A DNA stretch of 5,365 nucleotides from Thaumarchaeota archaeon UBA160 (lineage in GTDB: Archaea; Thermoproteota; Nitrososphaeria; Conexivisphaerales; UBA164): the NCBI GenBank assembly GCA_002506605.1, contig DAXX01000012.1:1-5365 (forward strand), written 5' to 3'. A model generated the notes under the pieces. It did not search any database. It was not told the DNA's origin and saw only the letters and a list, made by a program, of their open reading frames with translations. Both the position numbers and the translations under genes were made by a program. This document shows positions 1 through 4,613 of this stretch, piece after piece (position 1 is the first letter of the stretch; each line of letters begins with the position of its first letter).

Positions 1-17
1 AAAAAATAAAATGCGTT
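1..17 (-). terminator. T-tract terminator of the NCS1 permease gene
   Basis: Read on the minus strand, the bases just after the permease stop codon run into a T-rich tract (TTTTATTTTTT, plus-strand positions 1-11). Archaeal RNA polymerase commonly terminates at such T-runs without a strong hairpin, and I see none here. The window ends at the tract, so it may be longer. Confidence 0.5.
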
Positions 18-1679
18 TTAATTGGAATTTTTAGAGAAAATTGCCTTTGTGTCCTCAGCAATATAGCCCTTTAGCAGCCCGCCCTTAAGCATTGGCTGAT
101 ATTTAGGTATAATCCAGAACTTCATCAGTATAAGGTATATCACGCCAGCTATAATTATTGCAGACAACCACGCGTTCTGGAAAACCCATGATTGGTATGG
201 ATAGAGCTGAGCCAAAGAAGTCGGAAGATAAGTGTTAGGGGGAAAGACAAGAACCATTGAGATTATAAATGCTATAACTGCAGCTGGATTTACCCCTTTG
301 AAATACCTGAACCTGCCGTATGTCAGATAGTTATCAGGGAGCTCAAATTTGAACCTTCTTATAATCGCATAGTCAAAGATTATTATACCTTCAACGCCAC
401 CAAGCAATGCACCGTACGTAAGAAGCCAGTTCTCGACATAGCTGTAAGCACTAAAGTAGTAACTCCAGGATTGTAAAAGGGCAGCTATCAGTATAACTAT
501 GATTACGCCCCTGAACCAGCTTATCTTTTTAGGATACAGGTTTGCAAAGTCGTACGCAGGCCCGACAGTATCCGCATATATGTTGACCACAACCACTCCT
601 AGCATGAGCAGGAAAAGCCCTGTGAAAGCTAGCACAGGGTTAGATACAGCCAGAGCTGTAAGCACTATTGGATCCCATATAGGTATCTTGAAAACACTTA
701 TCGAAGCGCCAGTTGTTATCAGCCCAAATGCGCCAATTGCAGTCATCAGCAGTGGCATTGGGATCTGTCCAAAGCTCTGAGCGTACTGACTCTTTGCAAA
801 CCTGCTATAATCTGGCATGCTAAGAGCCATTGTGGCCCAAAAAGCAACGTTTGCGTTTATAAGGCCTATAAGCGCGAACCAGAAAGCTGAACCAGAAACC
901 TGAGTTGGGATCGCTAATATGCTAGTCCACTGCCAGTTGGCCTCGCTCATAACGTTGAAGAAAGCTATAAAGAAGCCTGCAAAAGCTATGAACGGCACGC
1001 TCCAGCTTACTATCTGAAGAACTCTCTGACCTGTTTTAGGAGGAGAATAGTAAAGCAGTATGACCCTTGCGATTATAGTCACTATGAAGACAGTCCAGAA
1101 AAGCGTTGGATTTATTGTGGAGATCAAAAATGGCAGAGTTGCTGGATACTGTTGAGCTAAGATGAGAAGCTTGTCAACCTGGTGCGTTGCAACTATGTAC
1201 ATAGCTCCAAAAGATTCGGCTATGATCCAGGTATCTATTCCCCACCAGCCTGCCCCTATTATCCCCCTTATTATGTTTGGTATCCAAGCTCCATAAACTC
1301 CCCACCTGGACCTTGTTATTATAGTTTCAGGAATGCCGTACCTTGCACCGCCGTGGCTTATTATAAGAATCGGAATGAGAACTATCAAATTCCCCAGCAA
1401 AACGGCCATGAGGCCCCAGAACCAGTTGAGTCCAAAAGAATAAGCTATTGAAACAAGAGCCCAGCTCTCCACCTCCATAGACATTCCAAACCAGATCGCA
1501 AAGTATGTAAGTGTGCCCCAATTCCTGTACTTTACAGGGGTTGGATGAAAGTCTTCGTTCCACAAATAGCCCTCTTCAGGAAAGCCCCTTGTAAGCTCAA
1601 CGTAGCCTTTATCAGGATAGAATTTTGTTATTGCGACTCTATCTATCTGTTCAGCAAGCTTCTTTTTTTCTTCCGACAT
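18..1679 (-). CDS. NCS1-family permease (nucleobase/allantoin/hydantoin/thiamine type)
   Basis: Integral membrane symporter of the nucleobase:cation symporter-1 family, which imports purines, pyrimidines, allantoin, hydantoins or thiamine with Na+ or H+. The 553 residues hold about 12 hydrophobic segments and the family landmarks in order: NEDFHPTP then R52-N-W54 before helix 1; a GARYGIPETI stretch, then R125-W-G-V-Y-G and GWWGIDTW (144-151) in the third helix region; FWATMALSMPDYSRFAKSQ (280-298); NIYADTVGPAYDFANLYP (366-383); and a C-terminal block with D436 and YG-x-F (454-457) preceding KGVNP. The ATG at 1679 is preferred over an in-frame ATG 20 codons upstream: the extension is untypical of the family and its codons cover the TATA box. 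Two positions that are usually Gln and Asn in the substrate site appear to be D149 and D370, so the substrate may be unusual. Family sure; substrate unknown. Confidence 0.93.
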   Translation of the reverse strand: MSEEKKKLAEQIDRVAITKFYPDKGYVELTRGFPEEGYLWNEDFHPTPVKYRNWGTLTYFAIWFGMSMEVESWALVSIAYSFGLNWFWGLMAVLLGNLIVLIPILIISHGGARYGIPETIITRSRWGVYGAWIPNIIRGIIGAGWWGIDTWIIAESFGAMYIVATHQVDKLLILAQQYPATLPFLISTINPTLFWTVFIVTIIARVILLYYSPPKTGQRVLQIVSWSVPFIAFAGFFIAFFNVMSEANWQWTSILAIPTQVSGSAFWFALIGLINANVAFWATMALSMPDYSRFAKSQYAQSFGQIPMPLLMTAIGAFGLITTGASISVFKIPIWDPIVLTALAVSNPVLAFTGLFLLMLGVVVVNIYADTVGPAYDFANLYPKKISWFRGVIIVILIAALLQSWSYYFSAYSYVENWLLTYGALLGGVEGIIIFDYAIIRRFKFELPDNYLTYGRFRYFKGVNPAAVIAFIISMVLVFPPNTYLPTSLAQLYPYQSWVFQNAWLSAIIIAGVIYLILMKFWIIPKYQPMLKGGLLKGYIAEDTKAIFSKNSN

Positions 1680-1710
1680 CGTTATAATTATAAAAATGGT
1701 ATATAAATAC
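1680..1710 (-). promoter_or_regulatory. TATA-box promoter of the NCS1 permease gene, leaderless
   Basis: On the minus strand TTTATATA lies at plus positions 1707-1700, 21-28 bases before the ATG at 1679. That is roughly the archaeal TATA spacing if transcription starts at or within a few bases of the ATG. No Shine-Dalgarno sequence is seen in the 20 bases before the ATG. The A-rich sequence just upstream of the box could serve as a BRE. This promoter supports the shorter permease start. Confidence 0.7.
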
Positions 1711-1753
1711 TTTTTTAAGCATAAACCTGCATAAGACAAAAGTTTAACAAAAA

Positions 1754-1783
1754 CTTAAATGTAAATTTCGTATTTTTTTATCA
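1754..1783 (+). promoter_or_regulatory. TATA-like promoter of the DUF488 gene, leaderless
   Basis: CTTAAATG occupies exactly -30 to -23 relative to the ATG at 1784, with an A-rich BRE-like stretch (ACAAAAA) immediately upstream. There is no Shine-Dalgarno sequence; the bases before the ATG are T-rich. The transcript is therefore expected to begin at the start codon. This promoter and that of the permease sit back to back between 1680 and 1783. Confidence 0.6.
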
Positions 1784-2125
1784 ATGATAAATCATAAAAG
1801 CGTTTATGAAGAAAAGAAAGAAGACGATGGCAAGTGGATTCTTGTTGAAAGGCTCTGGCCTCGCGGAATAAAAAAAGAAAAAATAGACATTTGGATGAAA
1901 GAAGTCGCGCCAAGCAACGAGCTGAGAGCATGGTATTCTCATGACATAAAAAAATGGGAGGAATTTAGAACAAAATACATGGAAGAGTTAAAGAAGAATC
2001 AGAAAATTAAGGACCTTTCAGAGCTGATTAAAAAAGATAAGGTTACATTAGTCTACGCAACAAAAGATTATGAACACAGCGGTGCTAAAGTTCTGATCGA
2101 ATATGTAGAAGCTTTGCTCAGATGA
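1784..2125 (+). CDS. YeaO-like DUF488 family protein
   Basis: Small soluble protein of the DUF488 family (YeaO-like branch), whose biochemical role is not established. The 113 residues match the usual length of about 115-120, so the gene looks complete. Conserved blocks are V21-E-R-L-W-P-R-G-I29 (the RLWPRG signature), W37, A42-P-S-N-E-L-R-A-W50, H53-D54, K57-W58, F61 with Y65, and a C-terminal L89-V-Y-A-T-K-D-Y-E-H-S-G block. The first signature residue is Glu where many relatives have Asp. No signal peptide or membrane segment is visible and there are no cysteines. It is divergent from the permease and no gene follows within 190 bases, so it is probably monocistronic. Family assignment is firm; function is unknown. 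Confidence 0.93.
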   Translation: MINHKSVYEEKKEDDGKWILVERLWPRGIKKEKIDIWMKEVAPSNELRAWYSHDIKKWEEFRTKYMEELKKNQKIKDLSELIKKDKVTLVYATKDYEHSGAKVLIEYVEALLR

Positions 2126-2240
2126 TCTGACGTTCTCCGCCCAAAAAATGGCAGACTACTGATTCCATTAGGGCTGCCATCATCTATCTGGAGCCCATCA
2201 AATACCAGCGCCCGCACTCAGCTACTGCCAGTGCGCAGCT
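2120..2240 (+). other. GC-rich, hairpin-forming island (candidate small RNA or structured 3' UTR)
   Basis: Bases 2131-2240 contain about 60 G or C of 110 by hand count, against about 22 of 100 in the next 100 bases. Pairings seen: ATGGCAG (2148-2154) with CTGCCAT (2174-2180), 7 bp; AGATG (2120-2124) with CATCT (2181-2185); GGGCT (2171-2175) with AGCCC (2192-2196); and CGCACT with AGTGCG further on. CTGCCA recurs at 2225-2230, so TGGCAG at 2149-2154 has two alternative partners. No long open frame, tRNA T-arm or box C/D pair is visible. It may be the 3' UTR of the DUF488 transcript or a separate RNA; no separate promoter is evident. Strand is assumed from DUF488. Confidence 0.3.
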
Positions 2241-2247
2241 AATTTTC
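2207..2247 (+). terminator. Possible hairpin terminator downstream of DUF488
   Basis: CGCACT (2213-2218) pairs with AGTGCG (2230-2235) around an 11-base loop, and AGC (2207-2209) pairs with GCT (2238-2240) across a small internal loop, giving about 9 bp. The stem is followed by AATTTTCT, a weak T-tract. It lies about 90 bases after the DUF488 stop, so it would end either that transcript or the GC-rich island. It could equally be a structural domain of a small RNA. Confidence 0.35.
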
Positions 2248-2291
2248 TGTTAGACTTCACACCAACTCTGATAATAATTAAGACCAAAATT

Positions 2292-2299
2292 TTTAAACA
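2292..2299 (+). promoter_or_regulatory. TATA-like box for the 31-codon ORF
   Basis: TTTAAACA lies at -30 to -23 relative to the ATG at 2322, the same geometry as the DUF488 promoter, with an A-rich tract (CCAAAA) upstream. The surrounding DNA is very AT-rich, so a chance match is quite possible. If real, it would give a leaderless transcript starting at 2322. Confidence 0.35.
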
Positions 2300-2321
2300 A
2301 TTTTTGCTACTATTTTTAATT

Positions 2322-2417
2322 ATGGAAATAGAATTTGTTTTCAGGCGTGGATTTAAAGAAGATAAAGACAACCATCCCGTTGTTTTGGGCATTAAAAACC
2401 CTGTCATAAATGGCTAG
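2322..2417 (+). CDS. Possible 31-residue small protein, unrecognised
   Basis: An ATG-initiated frame of 31 codons ending in TAG. The peptide starts MEIEFVFRRGFKEDKD and ends IKNPVING, a soluble mixed charged/hydrophobic composition with a plausible strand-turn pattern. I do not recognise it. Support comes from the TATA-like box at -30 to -23, the leaderless arrangement shared with neighbouring genes, and the lack of any other gene here. Against it are its small size and the AT-rich setting. It could also be the 5' remnant of a longer gene: the +2 frame stays open for about 20 more codons after the stop, without obvious protein character. The last codons overlap the left arm of an inverted repeat. 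Confidence 0.3.
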   Translation: MEIEFVFRRGFKEDKDNHPVVLGIKNPVING

Positions 2418-2513
2418 GCTCACTCTTAGTTTGTGAACTATTATCTGCAGGTAGGCTTCATCATTCATTATAGCTCACGCTTTTTCACGTTAAAGCTTCA
2501 ATGCCATTTATGA
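2404..2513. repeat. 11-bp perfect inverted repeat enclosing 88 bases
   Basis: TCATAAATGGC (2404-2414) and GCCATTTATGA (2503-2513) are perfect reverse complements. Inside lie a small hairpin (TAGTT 2427-2431 with AACTA 2436-2440, loop TGTG), a GTGAA/TTCAC pairing (2433-2437 with 2484-2488), and near-direct repeats: GCTCACTCTT (2418-2427) versus GCTCACGCTT (2473-2482), and TAGGCT at 2415 and 2452. TCTGCAGG occurs at 2444-2451 and again at 2525-2532, just outside the right arm. The element could be a closed RNA structure or the terminal repeats of a tiny decayed element. I see no target-site duplication. Confidence 0.45.
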
Positions 2514-2540
2514 TTTAGATGTATTCTGCAGGCAAATCCT

Positions 2541-2690
2541 TATGTATATTTATTTAGCGTAAAAGCGTTCAGCTCTTTAATGAAGAGGAACGAAAGTCCC
2601 ACTGCATAAAGAATGGATAACACCTTAACCCAGTTGCAGTTAAAACGATGGGCGTGCTGAAAAATTAGAAAGTTCCTTCCATTTTAAAAA
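2541..2690 (+). ncRNA. Candidate structured RNA with upstream TATA-like stretch
   Basis: An AT-rich stretch TATGTATATTTATTTA (2541-2556) resembles an archaeal promoter and would place a transcription start near 2570-2580. Downstream, GAGGAAC (2585-2591) can pair with GTTCCTT (2672-2678, one G-U pair), enclosing ACTGCA (2601-2606) paired with TGCAGT (2635-2640) or, as an alternative, TTAAC/GTTAA (2625-2629 with 2639-2643). The closing stem is followed by CCATTTT. The bases GAGGAACGAAAGTCC resemble the start of the RNase P RNA core, but the rest of that RNA is absent. No open frame of note exists here. The call rests on structure only and is weak. Confidence 0.2.
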
Positions 2691-2710
2691 AGAAGCCTAA
2701 AATGCTAGGC
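2686..2710 (-). terminator. Hairpin plus T-tract terminator of the primase-like gene
   Basis: On the minus strand, 14 bases after the stop codon, GCCTA (2710-2706) pairs with TAGGC (2699-2695) around a 6-base loop, followed by TTC and six T residues (2691-2686). This has the form of an intrinsic terminator for the gene that ends at 2725. On the plus strand the same hairpin would follow the candidate RNA but without a T-run, so the minus-strand assignment is preferred. Confidence 0.6.
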
Positions 2711-2724
2711 AGAATAGTTAATTG

Positions 2725-4053
2725 TCAATTTAATTTCAAAACTTTTTCCAAAAAGCTGTCGCGAACAGGCCTGTATATCCTTTCAAAGAAAAGCCTCTGA
2801 TCTTCAAGGTATTCTTTCGGGAAGCCGTTAAGGTACTTCAAAGTTTTTTCCCAGGCCTCATCATAAGGCACTATAGCGTTTATCCTCTGAGCTACTTCGC
2901 GATCATAATCTTCCGGCGTCTGGACTTTTTTGCCTATCATAAAAAGTCCGGACCTGTTATCAACAGGGGCTTCTTCATTACCTACTTTTTCAAAATTGTA
3001 AGTTTCTTCTTTTGACTCCTCTTCATCTAAACGCCTTTGCGACACCTCTTTTTTGACCGGCCTAGACCTCTTGGCCCAAGCATAGAATATAGCTCTGTTC
3101 AACCCGAAGGATTTGGCTTTTTCTAAATCGCCCTTAAGCAGGTAATACCTCGCAGCCTGCATGAGCCCCATAACTTGAAACCTGCCTATTCCTTCACTTT
3201 TTCTCACAGTAGTTTTTATTTCATTTTTTGCATAAGGCGCGCTTAGCTCTATATTTGGCGCGTTTTTTAAAGCGATCAAAGCTAGCTCGTCAGCTTCCCC
3301 GCTTTCGTACTCTCTCCAAGCAGGGTTGTGTTTGTAATTTTTTGGATCCGCCCATGAAAGATCAAAATCGTTAATTTGATCCGGCTTGAACGCCACGCAT
3401 ACATAGTCGAGAAACCTATGAAACGAGAGCGGAACAGTAAAGAGCCTCCCTATGTCCATTTTGTTTTCAACCTTTAGTTCTCTTTCGCTGTTTTTTGCTA
3501 CTTTTGACATTTCTTTTACTTCGTTTACAATTCTCGCAATTATGAATTCAACAACTGAATGCGCCACTTTTAGAGGACCGTATTTTTTCATTATCTCCCC
3601 AGAAAAAGCGTTTTCATTTATTTGCACATGCACTCCCCTGCCAGACCAGATTAAGTAAACGGACTTTGAAACTTTAAACCTGTCAAGCTCCTGAATTATC
3701 CTTTCAGCCACGCTTATAATCAACTTCGCGTCTTCAAGCGATCCATCTATGTCAAAAACTGGGGTAACGCTTATAATAGAATTTTCTTTCTTTAAACTTT
3801 CATAGTCTAAAACGCTGTAAACGTTTGCGGTTGCATAGATGGTCCTTGGTTTTATGTAAGAAAACCTATGAAGGATAGATTCATAATCTGTTTTGTCGTT
3901 TATGAATAACGGCTCGCCCTTATCGTATCTGATAAACGTCCTATGATCTTCTGACTGAGCTTCAAGAGCAACCCATCTGTTTTTAACATATTCAACTATT
4001 TCATTAGCTACATAATCGTTTTCATAATGTTTTTTTATCTCGATCCAATCCAC
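2725..4053 (-). CDS. Primase small subunit (PriS)-like protein, archaeo-eukaryotic primase superfamily
   Basis: 442-residue cytosolic protein resembling the catalytic subunit of archaeal/eukaryotic primase, which makes RNA or DNA primers with two metal ions. Visible motifs: V99-F-D101-I-D103 (metal-binding Asp pair), S137-G-R-G-V-H142 (nucleotide-binding SGRGxH), and D200-I-G-R203 followed by P208-L-S-F-H212 (third Asp and distal His). The N-terminal order also fits PriS: HRTFIRYD (37-44) and R70-T-I-Y-A-T-A-N-V-Y79 before the first motif. Unlike typical PriS, no cysteine zinc knuckle lies between motifs I and II, and there is a long extension: a helical part (286-330, containing GRFQVMGLMQAARYYLLKGD), a charged low-complexity linker (331-365) and a conserved-looking tail (380-442). 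There are no Fe-S cysteines, so it is not a PriS-PriL fusion. It starts at GTG; an in-frame TAG lies six codons upstream. It may be the host PriS in divergent form or a paralogue. Confidence 0.82.
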   Translation of the reverse strand: MDWIEIKKHYENDYVANEIVEYVKNRWVALEAQSEDHRTFIRYDKGEPLFINDKTDYESILHRFSYIKPRTIYATANVYSVLDYESLKKENSIISVTPVFDIDGSLEDAKLIISVAERIIQELDRFKVSKSVYLIWSGRGVHVQINENAFSGEIMKKYGPLKVAHSVVEFIIARIVNEVKEMSKVAKNSERELKVENKMDIGRLFTVPLSFHRFLDYVCVAFKPDQINDFDLSWADPKNYKHNPAWREYESGEADELALIALKNAPNIELSAPYAKNEIKTTVRKSEGIGRFQVMGLMQAARYYLLKGDLEKAKSFGLNRAIFYAWAKRSRPVKKEVSQRRLDEEESKEETYNFEKVGNEEAPVDNRSGLFMIGKKVQTPEDYDREVAQRINAIVPYDEAWEKTLKYLNGFPKEYLEDQRLFFERIYRPVRDSFLEKVLKLN

Positions 4054-4063
4054 AATAAAAATT

Positions 4064-4069
4064 GACCTC
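4064..4069 (-). promoter_or_regulatory. Shine-Dalgarno site for the GTG-started primase-like gene
   Basis: On the minus strand GAGGTC lies 10-11 bases before the GTG at 4053 and matches the core of GGAGGTGAT complementary to the 16S rRNA 3' end. This supports the GTG start and implies a leadered transcript, unlike the other genes here. Several A/T-rich stretches between 4071 and 4125 could be its TATA box (for example TATAATATTTT, 4081-4071, minus strand), but I cannot choose among them. Confidence 0.5.
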
Positions 4070-4082
4070 TAAAATATTATAA

Positions 4083-4308
4083 TTGATAAAACAAAATTTT
4101 TTGCTACAAACAAAAATTTTTTTAACTCAGAAGGTTAAAACAGAAACGATTTTTGAGATCAGTGTTAAAATATTAAGACTAAGACTTGAGGCTAAGGGAC
4201 GCTGTACGCTTTTACGCAGAATTAATAACTTTTTGCAGAAACGCTTATGAAAGCTTCATGAGAAAGTCAGGTATTAAAAAAGCTCAAAGAAGAGTAAAAG
4301 CGGCTTAA
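4083..4308 (+). pseudogene. Small gene interrupted by a +1 frameshift (or recoded small protein), unrecognised
   Basis: Two adjoining plus-strand frames read like one protein. The first is open from 4083 and gives ...TETIFEISVKILRLRLEAK up to 4196. Dropping one G in the GGG at 4196-4198 continues as DAVRFYAELITF, then CRNAYESFMRKSGIKK, ending AQRRVKAA with TAA at 4306-4308. The joined product has amphipathic helices with a basic tail, about 68 residues if begun at the TTG at 4101. There is no ATG in the first frame; the second frame alone could begin at TTG 4186 (41 codons). Both frames are open from 4183 to 4247, so the junction could lie anywhere there. Reasons for the split could be gene decay, a read error or programmed frameshifting. 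No family is recognised; it could also be the tail of a lost gene. It lies divergent to the primase-like gene. Confidence 0.35.
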
Positions 4309-4573
4309 AGCAAAACACAACAAATAAAATAGTCCGCTGCATTGCAAGCAATTACCAGTACGCCATATGCGAACTACCCTGACCTGTCCGATTCATTAAC
4401 GCATAAAAAATACTTATTACTAATATTAGATCGCAAGGTTGCATTTAATGCCTCTATAACACTAGAATACCATTCTGCAATAAAAAGTTTTGATCTGCTG
4501 CTACAGAAGAGGACTTTCGCCCCCTTTGCCCCCATTAGAGTTAAAGACGATGAGAATGTCAACCCTGCAACTG
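4309..4573. other. Intergenic stretch with overlapping antisense ORFs, no supported gene
   Basis: About 265 bases upstream of the membrane protein gene. A 78-codon plus frame begins at TTG 4342 and a 73-codon minus frame runs 4595-4374; they overlap almost fully and neither has a recognisable family, clear start signal or convincing composition, so I call neither. Local features: a fairly GC-rich patch (4331-4390), a C-rich direct repeat GCCCCCTTTGCCCCC (4518-4532), and small palindromes ATTGC-aa-GCAAT (4341-4352) and GCATT-t-AATGC (4441-4451). The double-open character suggests remnant coding sequence but does not prove it. Confidence 0.3.
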
Positions 4574-4591
4574 TATAAAAGTCTAAATATG
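4574..4591 (+). promoter_or_regulatory. TATA-box region for the membrane protein gene
   Basis: Two candidate boxes lie close together: TATAAAA (4574-4580) and TAAATATG (4584-4591). The second is at -30 to -23 from the ATG at 4614 and would give a leaderless message, matching the DUF488 gene. The first would start transcription around 4603, leaving a leader of about 11 bases. No Shine-Dalgarno sequence is seen, which favours the leaderless option. Confidence 0.5.
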
Positions 4592-4613
4592 TCATTTTTC
4601 AACTAATTTGATT

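Noticed and set aside
499..780. Plus-strand ORF inside the permease gene, with similar ones at 1182-1451 and 4727-4927
   Set aside because: Each lies antisense to or out of frame within a gene with clear family motifs; no independent support.
1680..1739. A 20-residue N-terminal extension of the NCS1 permease beginning at the ATG at 1739
   Set aside because: It covers the TATA box, has no ribosome-binding site, and is unlike the family N-terminus; the ATG at 1679 is better.
2222..2407. Minus-strand 61-codon ORF
   Set aside because: Antisense to the GC-rich island and the 31-codon ORF, low-complexity Lys/Ile-rich, no promoter or family; treated as a shadow.
2450..2466. Box C-like ATGATGA on the minus strand (a C/D guide RNA)
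   Set aside because: No CTGA box D or D' is found at the required distance.
2585..2690. RNase P RNA gene, suggested by GAGGAACGAAAGTCC
   Set aside because: Only the first core element is approximated; no ACAGAA element and far too few bases between the possible P4 strands.
2126..2724. CRISPR array or tRNA gene in the long spacer
   Set aside because: The repeats seen are short, few and unevenly spaced, and no tRNA T-arm or cloverleaf is visible on either strand.
4518..4532. G-quadruplex on the minus strand from the GGGGGC repeat
   Set aside because: Only two G-runs are present; four are needed for an ordinary intramolecular quadruplex.
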